From positions 1 through 64,000 of the forward strand of contig NZ_PJME01000003.1 of assembly GCF_002954775.1 (NCBI RefSeq): a stretch of DNA of 64,000 nt, given 5' to 3'. Positions 51,540-60,324 of this stretch are shown here, piece by piece. A program made the translations under genes and the position numbers. How positions within the stretch are numbered: position 1 is the first letter of the stretch; every line of letters begins with the position of its first letter. The stretch comes from Streptomyces geranii. GTDB taxonomy: Bacteria > Actinomycetota > Actinomycetes > Streptomycetales > Streptomycetaceae. The notes under the pieces were generated by a model that was given only the letters and a program-made list of their open reading frames with translations, ran no database searches and had not been told where the DNA came from.

Positions 51540-54380
51540 ATGCAGAACTCGTCGGACCGGCACGAGTACCCCGCCCACTGGGAGGCGGACGTCGTGCTGC
51601 GCGACGGCGGCACCGCCCGTGTCCGGCCCATCACGGCGGACGACGCCGACCGGCTGGTCAGCTTCTACGAGCAGGTTTCGGACGAGTCGAAGTACTACCG
51701 CTTCTTCGCGCCCTACCCGCGCCTGTCCGCAAAGGACGTCCACCGCTTCACCCACCACGACTTCGTGGACCGGGTGGGGCTCGCGGCCACGGTCGGCGGC
51801 GAGTTCATCGCCACCGTACGCTATGACCGCATTGATGCCGACGGCCTGCCCGCGTCCGGCCCCGCGCACGAGGCCGAGGTCGCCTTCCTGGTGCAGGACG
51901 CCCACCAGGGCCGGGGTGTCGCCTCCGCCCTCCTCGAACACATCGCGGCCGTCGCCCGCGAGCGCGACATCCGCCGCTTCGCCGCTGAGGTGCTGCCGGC
52001 CAACAACAAGATGATCAAGGTGTTCACGGACGCCGGGTACACCCAGAAGCGCAGCTTCGAGGACGGCGTCGTCCGCCTGGAGTTCGACCTGGAGCCCACC
52101 GACCGCTCGCTCGCGGTCCAGCGCGCGCGGGAGCAGCGGGCCGAGGCGCGCTCCGTACGGCGGCTGCTCGCCCCGGGCGCCGTGGCCGTCATCGGCGTCG
52201 GCCGGGCCCCGGGGGGCGTCGGCCGCAGCGTCCTCGACCACATCAGGGACGCCGGTTTCACCGGTGACCTGTACGCGGTCAACAGTGCATTCGCGGATCA
52301 ACAGAAGGACATCGACGGGGTGCGGGCCCACCGGTCCGTGCGCGAGATCGAGGGCCATGTCGACCTCGCGGTCGTCGCCGTCCCGGCCGCGTACGTCCCC
52401 GATGTCGTCGCCGAGTGCGGGGAGCACGGCGTACAGGGGCTCGTCGTGGTCTCCGCAGGGTACGCCGAGAGCGGCCCCGAGGGGCGGGAGCGGCAGCGCG
52501 AACTCGTGCGGCACGCGCGCACGTACGGGATGCGCATCATCGGCCCCAACGCCTTCGGCGTCATCAACACGGCGGAGGCGGTGCGGCTGAACGCGTCGCT
52601 CGCCCCCGAGATGCCGAGGCCCGGGCGGATCGGCCTGTTCGCGCAGTCCGGCGCCATCGGGATCGCCCTGCTGTCCCGGCTGCACCGGCGCGGGGGAGGG
52701 GTCACCGGGGTCACGGGCGTGTCGACGTTCGTCTCCTCCGGCAACCGGGCCGACGTGTCCGGCAACGACGTACTCCAGTACTGGTACGACGACCCGGACA
52801 CCGACGTCGTCCTCATGTACCTCGAATCGATCGGCAACCCGCGCAAGTTCACCCGCCTCGCACGGCGCACGGCGGCGGCGAAGCCACTGGTGGTCGTGCA
52901 GGGGGCGCGGCACGACGGGGCGGCACCCCAGGGGCATGCCGTACGGGCCACGCGGTTGCCGCACGCGACGGTGTCCGCGCTGCTGCGGCAGGCCGGGGTG
53001 ATCCGGGTCGACACGATCACCGAACTGGTCGACGCGGGGTTGTTGCTGGCCCGGCAGCCGCTGCCCGCCGGGCCCCGGGTGGCGATCCTGGGCAACTCGG
53101 AGTCGCTGGGACTGCTGACGTACGACGCGTGCCTCTCCGAGGGGTTGCGGCCGTTGTCCCCACTGGACCTGACGACGGGGGCGGCACCGGAGGACTTCCA
53201 CCGGGCGCTGTCGGAGGCGCTGGCGTCCGAGGAGTGCGACGCGGTGGTGGTGACCGCGATCCCCACAGTGGGGGAGGGGTATCCCGGGGATGCCGCCTTG
53301 GCCGAGGCGTTGCGGTCGGCCGCGGCGGAGGTACCGGGGAAGCCGGTGCTGGTGGTGCATGTGGAACTTGGGGGACTGGCCGAGGCCCTGTCGGCTGCAG
53401 CGAGTACTGCACCACGGGCAGGTTCCACGGCACCCGGAACTACAGGCGGTGCCCACCCCTTCCGCCCTGCGGAACGCCTGCCCACCGTGGTGTCCACCCC
53501 CGACTCCCCCGCCCGCCTCATCCCCGCCTACCCCGCCGCCGAACGAGCCGTACGCGCCCTCGGTGAAGCCGTGAAGTACGCGCAGTGGCGGCGGGAAGCC
53601 GCCGAGCCCGGGAAAGTGCCCGAGTCCATCGACGCGGACATCGACGAGAAGGGGGCCGCCGAGCTGATCGGTGGGCTCCTCGCGCGTGGGCAGGGGCTCA
53701 CCCTCGGTACGGACGAGACGTGCGAGCTGCTCGGGACGTACGGCATCCCCGTGCGCAGGGCACTGCCCGCGCTCGGTGCCGACGCCGCCGCAGCCGCCGC
53801 GCGGGACATCGGTTACCCCGTCGCCCTCAAGGCCACCGCCCCGCAGCTGCGCCACCGCGCGGACCTCGGCGGCGTACGCCTGGATCTCGCCGACGAGGAG
53901 CAACTGCGGCGGGCGTACGCCGAGTTGACCGGACTCTTCGGGGCGCCGGACGAGGTGCGGCCCGTCGTGCAGGGGATGGCACCGCGGGGGGTCGACACCG
54001 TCGTACGGGCGGTCATCGACCCGGCGGCCGGAGCGGTGCTCTCCTTCGGGCTCGCCGGGCCCGCCTCGCAGTTGCTCGACGACATCGCGCACCGGCTGAT
54101 ACCGGTCACCGACCGCGACGCGGCCTCACTGATCCGGTCCATCCGGACGGCGCCGCTCCTGTTCGGCTGGCGCGGTTCGGCCCCGGTCGACACCGGCGCG
54201 CTCGAAGAACTGCTGCTCAGGGTGTCGCGGCTGGTCGACGACCATCCCGAGGTGATCGCCGTGTCCCTGGAGCCGGTGGTCGTCGCGCAGCACGGTCTGA
54301 GCGTGCTCGGGGCGTCGGTGCGGCTGGCGCCGCCGCCGGTCCGGGACGACCTGGGTCCCAGGACACTTCCTGTGTACTGA
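51540..54380 (+). CDS. protein lysine acetyltransferase, GNAT fused to acyl-CoA synthetase-like domain (Pat type)
   Basis: Protein of 946 residues from ATG 51540. A GNAT domain at the N-terminus (about 20-190) has FLVQDAHQGRGVASALLEH (acetyl-CoA loop). It is followed by an NDP-forming acyl-CoA synthetase-like region: CoA-binding Rossmann (GAVAVIGVGRAPGGVGRSVL), ligase domains (ESLGLLTYDACL) and an ATP-grasp-like C-terminus (YGIPVRRALPALG, PVALKATAPQLRHRADLGG). This order is that of Streptomyces Pat enzymes, which acetylate and switch off AMP-forming acyl-CoA synthetases. An Ala/Thr-rich segment near residue 620 is an insertion in the linker. Free-standing gene. Confidence 0.87.
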   Translation: MQNSSDRHEYPAHWEADVVLRDGGTARVRPITADDADRLVSFYEQVSDESKYYRFFAPYPRLSAKDVHRFTHHDFVDRVGLAATVGGEFIATVRYDRIDADGLPASGPAHEAEVAFLVQDAHQGRGVASALLEHIAAVARERDIRRFAAEVLPANNKMIKVFTDAGYTQKRSFEDGVVRLEFDLEPTDRSLAVQRAREQRAEARSVRRLLAPGAVAVIGVGRAPGGVGRSVLDHIRDAGFTGDLYAVNSAFADQQKDIDGVRAHRSVREIEGHVDLAVVAVPAAYVPDVVAECGEHGVQGLVVVSAGYAESGPEGRERQRELVRHARTYGMRIIGPNAFGVINTAEAVRLNASLAPEMPRPGRIGLFAQSGAIGIALLSRLHRRGGGVTGVTGVSTFVSSGNRADVSGNDVLQYWYDDPDTDVVLMYLESIGNPRKFTRLARRTAAAKPLVVVQGARHDGAAPQGHAVRATRLPHATVSALLRQAGVIRVDTITELVDAGLLLARQPLPAGPRVAILGNSESLGLLTYDACLSEGLRPLSPLDLTTGAAPEDFHRALSEALASEECDAVVVTAIPTVGEGYPGDAALAEALRSAAAEVPGKPVLVVHVELGGLAEALSAAASTAPRAGSTAPGTTGGAHPFRPAERLPTVVSTPDSPARLIPAYPAAERAVRALGEAVKYAQWRREAAEPGKVPESIDADIDEKGAAELIGGLLARGQGLTLGTDETCELLGTYGIPVRRALPALGADAAAAAARDIGYPVALKATAPQLRHRADLGGVRLDLADEEQLRRAYAELTGLFGAPDEVRPVVQGMAPRGVDTVVRAVIDPAAGAVLSFGLAGPASQLLDDIAHRLIPVTDRDAASLIRSIRTAPLLFGWRGSAPVDTGALEELLLRVSRLVDDHPEVIAVSLEPVVVAQHGLSVLGASVRLAPPPVRDDLGPRTLPVY

Positions 54381-54421
54381 GCGGTGCCTCGCAGTCAGTG
54401 GGCCCCCGTAGGATGGGGCGC

Positions 54422-55009
54422 ATGGCCAAGACCAGTACATCGACCCAGGGGCTGCGAGCGGCGATCGAGCGCAGCGGCTACTACCCGGCCCTCGTGGCCG
54501 AGGCGGTGGAGGCCGCGATCGGCGGCGACTCCATCAGGTCGTACCTGGTCCACCAGGAGACGACGTTCGACGCGAACGAGGTGCGTCGGCATGTGACCGT
54601 GCTCGTCCTCACCGGCAACCGTTTCATCGTCAGCCACACCGACGAGCAGGCCGCGGACACCACCTCCCCGACGCCGTACGCCACCACGTCCACGGAGTCC
54701 GTGAAGCTCGGCCGGATCTCGTCGGTGGTGCTCAGCCGGGTCGTGGCCAACCCCGAGTCGTACACGCCGGGCACGCTCCCGCGCGAGGTCGTCCTGACCA
54801 TCGGCTGGGGCGCCGTCTCCCGTATCGACCTGGAGCCCGCCGCCTGCGGCGACCCCAACTGCGAGGCGGACCACGGCTACACGGGCAGCTCCACGGCGGA
54901 CGACCTGAGCCTGCGCGTCAGCGAGGCCGGGGACGGCCCCGAGACGGTCCGCCAGGCGCTCGTCTTCGCGCAGGCACTCTCGGAAGCGACCGCGGACGTC
55001 GCCCGCTGA
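54422..55009 (+). CDS. DUF5998 family protein
   Basis: Protein of 195 residues from ATG 54422. The N-terminal helix pair (LRAAIERSGYYPALVAEAVEAAI) is followed by strands VTVLVLTGNRFIVSHTDEQ and LPREVVLTIGWGAVSRIDLEPA, and a Cys pair ACGDPNCEADHG that may bind metal. A helical C-terminus ends with the stop codon overlapping the next ATG (TGATG). The family is conserved in actinobacteria with unknown function. Its coupling to the phosphodiesterase gene suggests a joint role. Confidence 0.85.
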   Translation: MAKTSTSTQGLRAAIERSGYYPALVAEAVEAAIGGDSIRSYLVHQETTFDANEVRRHVTVLVLTGNRFIVSHTDEQAADTTSPTPYATTSTESVKLGRISSVVLSRVVANPESYTPGTLPREVVLTIGWGAVSRIDLEPAACGDPNCEADHGYTGSSTADDLSLRVSEAGDGPETVRQALVFAQALSEATADVAR

Positions 55010-56199
55010 TGTCCCAGCCCACCACCTGGGACCACCCGGAACCACTCGCAGTCTCCTCCGCCCCCGTCCCGCACTACGGCACGGGCTCGCTCGCCGACCT
55101 GCTGCCCACCCTGGCCGCCGGCATGGACGTACCGGGCATGTCCGCGGCGATCCCGGAGCTGGCGCCCGCCGACCGGAACTGCGTGTTCCTGATCGACGGA
55201 CTCGGCTGGGAGCAGCTCCTCGCCCACCCGGACGAGGCCCCCTTCATGAGCGCGCTGATCGGCAGCTCACGCGGGGACACGGGCCGCCCGATCACCGCCG
55301 GCTACCCGGCGACCACCGCGACCTCCCTCGCCTCCGTCGGCACCGGCCTGCCGCCCGGCGCGCACGGCCTGCCCGGCTACACCGTGCGCAACCCGGACAC
55401 CGGCGAGCTGATGAACCAGCTGCGCTGGCAGCCGTGGACGGACCCGCGCGCGTGGCAGCCGTACCCCACGGTGTTCCAACTGGCCCACGAGGCCGGTGTG
55501 CACACGGCCCAGGTCTCCTCGCCGACCTTCGAGAACACCCCGCTGACCAAGATCGCGCTCAGCGGCGGCACCTTCCGTGGCAAGCTCTCCGGCGAGGACC
55601 GCATGGACCTGGCGGCCGAGCAACTGGCCGCCGGTGACCGCTCGTTGGTCTACACGTACTACGCCGAGGTGGACGGCAAGGGCCACCGCTTCGGCGTCGA
55701 CTCGGACGCCTGGCGCGGTCAGCTCATGTACGTCGACCGGCTCGTCCAGCGGCTGGCGGAGCAACTCCCGCCGCGCGCCGCGCTGTACGTCACCGCAGAC
55801 CACGGCATGATCGACATCCCGTTCGACGAGCAGCACCGCATCGACTTCGACGAGGACTGGGAACTGCGCGCGGGCGTCGCCCTGTTGGGCGGCGAGGGCC
55901 GGGCGCGGCACGTGTACGCGGTGCCGGGCGCGCAGTCCGACGTACTGACCTGCTGGCGCGAGGTGCTAGGCGAGCAGTTCTGGGTGGCCTCACGCGACGA
56001 GGCCATCGCGGCGGGCTGGTTCGGACCGACGGTCGACGAACGGGTGTACGGCCGGATCGGCGATGTCGTCGCGGCGGCGCGGGACGACGTCCTGATCGTT
56101 GCCTCCGAGCGGGAGCCCAGGGAGTCGGTGATGGTCGGCAACCACGGTTCGATGACCCCCGCGGAACAGCTCGTCCCGCTGCTCCAAGTACGCTCCTGA
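55009..56199 (+). CDS. alkaline phosphatase superfamily/nucleotide pyrophosphatase-type phosphodiesterase
   Basis: Protein of 396 residues from ATG 55009, overlapping the upstream stop. Superfamily metal-binding motifs appear in order: FLIDGLGWEQL (first Asp), PATTATSLASVGTG (nucleophile Thr), HGLPGYTVR, YYAEVDGKGHRFG (Asp and His), and YVTADHGMIDI (Asp-His), with GNHGSMTPAEQLVPL near the end. No signal peptide, so cytoplasmic. It should hydrolyse a phosphodiester or pyrophosphate bond; substrate unknown. Confidence 0.87.
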   Translation: MSQPTTWDHPEPLAVSSAPVPHYGTGSLADLLPTLAAGMDVPGMSAAIPELAPADRNCVFLIDGLGWEQLLAHPDEAPFMSALIGSSRGDTGRPITAGYPATTATSLASVGTGLPPGAHGLPGYTVRNPDTGELMNQLRWQPWTDPRAWQPYPTVFQLAHEAGVHTAQVSSPTFENTPLTKIALSGGTFRGKLSGEDRMDLAAEQLAAGDRSLVYTYYAEVDGKGHRFGVDSDAWRGQLMYVDRLVQRLAEQLPPRAALYVTADHGMIDIPFDEQHRIDFDEDWELRAGVALLGGEGRARHVYAVPGAQSDVLTCWREVLGEQFWVASRDEAIAAGWFGPTVDERVYGRIGDVVAAARDDVLIVASEREPRESVMVGNHGSMTPAEQLVPLLQVRS

Positions 56200-56264
56200 C
56201 GCCCGTCTGCCCCTGACCCGTCCCGCCCCCCCCGTTTCCCTCGCCGAAAGGTGCTCAACCTCCC

Positions 56265-56915
56265 ATGCCCGAGCTGGTGTTCTTCTCCGGAACGATGGAC
56301 TGTGGGAAGTCGACTCTGGCGCTGCAGATCGCGCACAACCGGTCGGCGCGGGGACTGCAGGGGCTGATCTTCACCCGGGACGACCGGGCCGGGGAGGGGA
56401 AGCTTTCCTCGCGGCTCGGACTGGTGACCGACGCGGTCGAGGCGGTCCTGGGGATGGATCTGTACGGCTATGTCGTGGACCGGGTGTCGCAGGGCGGCCG
56501 GGTCGACTATCTGATCGTGGACGAGGCGCAGTTCCTGGCACCGGAGCAGATCGACCAGCTCGCACGCGTGGTCGACGACCTGCGGCTCGACGTCTACGCC
56601 TTCGGCATCACCACCGACTTCCGCACCAAGCTCTTCCCGGGCTCGCGGCGACTGATCGAACTGGCCGACCGGATAGAGACGCTCCAGGTGGAGGCGATGT
56701 GCTGGTGCGGGGAGCGTGCCACGCACAACGCCCGCACCGTGGACGGCGAGATGGTGGTGGAGGGCGAGCAGGTCGTGGTCGGCGATGTCAGCAGCCTCGC
56801 CGCGGAGGTCGGCTACGAGGTGCTGTGCCGACGCCACCACCGCCGCCGTATGACCAGCGCCTCCGCCCACGCGGGCGCGCTCTCGCCGGACGTCCTGCCG
56901 GTCTCCTCCTCCTGA
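56265..56915 (+). CDS. tdk: thymidine kinase
   Basis: Protein of 216 residues from ATG 56265 with GAAAGG upstream. P-loop GTMDCGKST at residues 9-17; Walker-B-like YLIVDEAQFLAPEQID with the catalytic base Glu; YAFGITTDFRTKLFPGSRRL (lasso region in part). Zinc-lasso cysteines are CWCGERATHN and a later CRRHH. It phosphorylates thymidine to dTMP in pyrimidine salvage. Length is slightly longer than usual because of a C-terminal extension (ASAHAGALSPDVL). Confidence 0.95.
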   Translation: MPELVFFSGTMDCGKSTLALQIAHNRSARGLQGLIFTRDDRAGEGKLSSRLGLVTDAVEAVLGMDLYGYVVDRVSQGGRVDYLIVDEAQFLAPEQIDQLARVVDDLRLDVYAFGITTDFRTKLFPGSRRLIELADRIETLQVEAMCWCGERATHNARTVDGEMVVEGEQVVVGDVSSLAAEVGYEVLCRRHHRRRMTSASAHAGALSPDVLPVSSS

Positions 56916-56918
56916 CCG

Positions 56919-57540
56919 TCACCTGCCGGGGTGCAGCCCCAGCCGGCCCGGGCTCGGAGCGCCCTCGACCTCGCCGAAGTACAGGGTGAACGTCTGCTTC
57001 CAGCGCTCGACCTCGGCCCGGTCGGCCATGAACCGGGGGAACTCGGCGAAGTGCGCGTTCGGGTACTCCCACGCGGGCCTGATCCCCGTCGGCGGGACGA
57101 TGTCGGTGCGCACCGACCAGCCCGTGCCGCTCTGCTGCCTGGGCGTCGACAGCCACCAGTTGAGGTACAGCTTCGCGGCCTCGGGATGCGCGGCCCGGCG
57201 GAAGATCGCGGCCCGCTGGCCCCAGGCCATGAACGGCGCCCCGTCCTCGGGTATCGCCCAGCGCAGCGTGGCCCCGGCCGGTGTGACCGCCGCGCTGCCG
57301 GCGCCGACGCCGATCACCTTCTGCTTGTTGTTGATGGCGAGCGCCGGGGTGTGCGTGCCGCGCGCGAACTGGACGTCCTGCGCGGCGAGTCGGGCCACCC
57401 AGTCCCAGCCGTAGGTCTCGGCGCACAGCTTGTAGAGGAAGAGGGACGCGTCGTCGTCGTTTTTCGACCATACGAGGTCATCGGCCGGGACGGAGCCCAG
57501 GTTCGGCAGGTCGGACGGGCCCCAGCGCCTTCCCCGAACG
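56919..57540 (-). pseudogene. extracellular solute-binding protein (iron(III)/thiamine type), 3' remnant
   Basis: A minus-strand frame from about 57540 to the stop at 56919 encodes GSVPADDLVWSKN, YGWDWVARLAAQDVQFARGT and AWGQRAAIFRRAAHPEAAKLYLNWWLS (quoted in parts). These match the C-terminal half of ABC-transporter substrate-binding proteins, which end in a helix carrying PEAAKLYLNWLLS. The signal peptide and the first domain are absent: the frame upstream of 57540 is short and unrelated. A GTG at 57398 could start a 159-residue product, but it begins in mid-domain. No permease or ATPase gene is nearby, so this is a decayed gene. Confidence 0.65.
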
Positions 57541-57729
57541 TTCCGTCCGAACCCCTCACCACCCCTGATACGACGAAGGTCACAATTACGTATCGGACAT
57601 TTCGCGCTTCAACCTTCACTTGAACCGCACAAGTTGGCTAAGTTGACCTCCGAACGACTTCTTCCCAAGTCGCTGTCCGAAGCAGACAGTTGATTTCGGG
57701 GGGCGGAACACGGAAGGAGCTCGTCCCGC

Positions 57730-59106
57730 ATGGCGCCGGAACGAACCCGAAATGATGGGCCGAGCCGTGAGGAGGTCCAGCAGCGGATCAACAGCCTCTA
57801 CGACCAGGCCGAAAACGCCACCGGGACCTTCAACGCCACCCGCGCGATGAGGATCGGGTCACGCAAACGCGCCACCCCGGCACCCGACACCGCGCGCAGG
57901 CGCTCCGACCCGGCCCTCGACGAGGTCACCCGGCCGTGGTTCGACGCGGCACGCGCCAAACTGGGCCCGACCCTGCCCGCCGTACTGCCGTCCGACCGGC
58001 GGCCGGCCCGCGCGGCCGAGCCCCGTCCGGCCCGCCCCGCGAGCCCGCCCGCCGAGCCGACCGCCCGCCCCGTACCGGAGTTGACCGCCGGACCCGTCGC
58101 CGCGCTGCCCGCCGGATCGGCGCCCGCGCTGCCGCCCGCGCCCCGGGCCGAACTGCCGCCCGCGCCGCTCGCCGAACTGTCCGCCGCGCCCACCGCCGTA
58201 CTCCCGGCCGTGCCCGCACCGCGACAGGAGGTGCAGACCGGCCGGAACGCGCTTCCCGCCGCCGAGCCCAGTTGGTTCCCGACGCCCTCGGCCGCCATGG
58301 ACGCGGCTCCGCTCCCGGTGCCCGACGCCCGGCCTGCCGACCCCTGGCAGCTGCCCCTGCCCACCGGCCAGAGCACGGGCGCCCCCCTCGACGCGGCGAC
58401 GCCCCTGTACGCGGGCACGCTCCGCGACGGGAACTACGCCCTCGTCACCGAACTCCCCCTCGTCGCGGGCCCGTTCCCGACCGTCCCCCCTGTTCCTGTC
58501 GCTCCGGCCGTTCCGGTCGCCGAGCCGTTCCCTGTCGCCGACCCCTTCCCGGCCGCGCAGACGCCCTACGTCGCACAGCCGTCGTACACCGCGGGCACCG
58601 CCTACGCGGCACAGACGTCCTACGCGTCGCCCCAGACGACCTACGGCACCGGGGCCTACCTCGGCGCCACCGACCCGTACCTGGGTGCCGTGGCCGGCGG
58701 GAGCATCGGCAACGGCATCGCGTTCGGCCTGGAGCCCGGCGCGAAGGCCGCCAAGGCCGCCGCCTTCGCCCGCGCGCAGATCGGCAGGCCGTGCGTCTGG
58801 GGCGCGGTGGGACCGGGCTCGTACGACAACTCCGGTCTCATCCAGGCCGCCTGGAAGGCCGCCGGGGTCGCCCTCCCGCGTGCCGTGCACGAGCAGGCGA
58901 GCGCCGGTATGGCGATAGGTCTGGCCGACATCCGGCCCGGCGACCTGGTCTTCTACCACGGCGACGCGGGCCATGTCGGCCACGTGGGCATCTGCGTCGG
59001 CGACGGCACGATGATGCACGCGCCGAGCCCGGGGGCGACCGTGCGCGAGGACTCGATCTTCGCGGCGGGCGAGGCGGCCATCCACAGCGTCCTGCGGCCC
59101 GCCTAG
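57730..59106 (+). CDS. NlpC/P60-fold protein lacking the catalytic cysteine
   Basis: Protein of 458 residues from ATG 57730 with GGAAGGAG just upstream. Residues about 10-40 are helical (REEVQQRINSLYDQAEN). Residues about 55-330 are a long Pro/Ala/Val-rich disordered region. The C-terminal NlpC/P60 domain (about 335-458) keeps the fold motifs AQIGRPCVWGAVGPGSYD, RPGDLVFYHGDAGHVGHVGI (His418) and MMHAPSPG. The motif usually DCSGL, however, reads DNSGL, with Asn367 in place of the nucleophile Cys. No clear signal peptide. It is probably a non-hydrolytic peptidoglycan-associated or regulatory homolog. Confidence 0.85.
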   Translation: MAPERTRNDGPSREEVQQRINSLYDQAENATGTFNATRAMRIGSRKRATPAPDTARRRSDPALDEVTRPWFDAARAKLGPTLPAVLPSDRRPARAAEPRPARPASPPAEPTARPVPELTAGPVAALPAGSAPALPPAPRAELPPAPLAELSAAPTAVLPAVPAPRQEVQTGRNALPAAEPSWFPTPSAAMDAAPLPVPDARPADPWQLPLPTGQSTGAPLDAATPLYAGTLRDGNYALVTELPLVAGPFPTVPPVPVAPAVPVAEPFPVADPFPAAQTPYVAQPSYTAGTAYAAQTSYASPQTTYGTGAYLGATDPYLGAVAGGSIGNGIAFGLEPGAKAAKAAAFARAQIGRPCVWGAVGPGSYDNSGLIQAAWKAAGVALPRAVHEQASAGMAIGLADIRPGDLVFYHGDAGHVGHVGICVGDGTMMHAPSPGATVREDSIFAAGEAAIHSVLRPA

Positions 59107-59156
59107 GGCCTGTCCGGCGGTCCGGGCCGGGATCCGGGCCGATCGGGGCCCTAGGA
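59102..59156. terminator. inverted repeat holding both convergent stop codons
   Basis: CCTAGGGCC (59102-59110) and GGCCCTAGG (59148-59156 region) are complementary. Each arm contains the TAG stop of one of the two convergent genes. GC-rich sequence lies between. Likely a bidirectional terminator. Confidence 0.6.
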
Positions 59157-59951
59157 GGCCTGGATCAGCGAGAACAGCGCCCCCTCGGGGTCCGTCACCG
59201 TGGCCACGCGGCCGTGCGGGCTGTCGTGCGGGGGCTTGACGACGTGGCCGCCCAGGTCCACCAGCCGGGTGACCGCCGCGTCCGCGTCGGCCACCTCGAA
59301 GTACGTCATCCAGTGCGGCCCCCGGTCCCGGGGCAGCGCGTTGCCCACGCCGTGGACGCCGGCGACCGGACGGCCCCCGATGCGCAGGGTCACGTAGTCG
59401 AAGTTCGCCGACACCACAGGCTCTTCCTCGTAGCCGAAGACGGTCTTGTAGAACTTGGCGACGCTCGACGAGTCCCGGGTCACCAGCTCGTTCCACGCGG
59501 GCGTGCCCGGGACGCCGGTGATGTCCGTGCCCAGGTGGGCGGCGGCCTGCCAGATGCCGAACACCGCTCCCATCGGGTCGGAGGCGATGGCCAGCCGGCC
59601 CGCCTCGGCCGCGTCCAGCGGTCCGACGCCCACCGTGCCGCCCGAGTGCCGGACCATCTCCGCGGTGAGGTCCACGTCGTCCGAGGCCAGATACGGCGTC
59701 CACGCGACGGGAAGGTGCCGGTCCGGCGGCAGCTGCCCGATGCCGGCCACCTCCTGGCCGTCCAGCCGGGCCCTGACGTACCAGCCGAGCTGCTGCGGAC
59801 CCGGTTCGAACTCCCAGCCGAACAGCTCCCCGTAGAAGTCCTGCGTAACCGCCATCCCGTGCACCATCAGACTCACCCAGCAGGGTGTGCCGGGCGCGTG
59901 CCGGGCGCGCGCCTCGCCGCTTCGTCCGGCCGACTCCCGTGCCTCGGTCAT
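59151..59951 (-). CDS. VOC (glyoxalase/bleomycin-resistance fold) protein, two-domain
   Basis: Protein of 266 residues from ATG 59951. It consists of two VOC modules: residues about 22-135 (PCWVSLMVHGMAVTQDFYGELFGWEF) and 150-265 (AWNELVTRDSSSVAKFYKTVFGYE, ATVTDPEGALFSLIQ). The repeat of FYGELFGW / FYKTVFGY is the family hallmark. The metal ligands cannot be assigned safely. Many such Streptomyces proteins are called hydroxylases, but activity is unproven. Cytoplasmic, single gene, convergent with the NlpC/P60 gene. Confidence 0.85.
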   Translation of the reverse strand: MTEARESAGRSGEARARHAPGTPCWVSLMVHGMAVTQDFYGELFGWEFEPGPQQLGWYVRARLDGQEVAGIGQLPPDRHLPVAWTPYLASDDVDLTAEMVRHSGGTVGVGPLDAAEAGRLAIASDPMGAVFGIWQAAAHLGTDITGVPGTPAWNELVTRDSSSVAKFYKTVFGYEEEPVVSANFDYVTLRIGGRPVAGVHGVGNALPRDRGPHWMTYFEVADADAAVTRLVDLGGHVVKPPHDSPHGRVATVTDPEGALFSLIQAS

Positions 59952-60324
59952 TCTCACTCTCTCCTCGACCCCTGGGGCCTGGTCACTTCCGCCGTCCGCC
60001 GCGTCGGCGGACCTGCCGCACGCCGTCGTACGGCGTGCCTCGTCCCGTTGCTCGTGCCGTGCCGCGATCCCGCGCGCACGCACGCTCCGTGCCGATGCTC
60101 GCACCCTCCGCGGTACCGCGCTCCCCGGCCGCGCCGACCCCCGTACGTCCTCGACGTGAGGGTGCCCGATCCGCCGTTTCCCGCCCGTTTCCGTGTGATT
60201 GCCGCAGGGTGTCCATCGGTCGTACAGCATGTGCCCGATCCGGTACGCCTGGTGATCGAACCTGTCCGGCGGGAGAGTAGCCCGCCCTGGCTGCCACGGC
60301 CACCCCGTGCGCAAGGATGGAGCC
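59952..60324. other. intergenic region between VOC and rhodanese genes
   Basis: About 370 bases of divergent promoter DNA with no convincing gene. GCACGCCG-TCGTA-CGGCGTGC (60018-60038) is a perfect 8-base-arm inverted repeat and may be a regulator site. Confidence 0.45.

Noticed and set aside
51393..54092. 899-codon minus-strand frame opposite the acetyltransferase gene
   Set aside because: Antisense shadow; the plus strand carries the full domain set.
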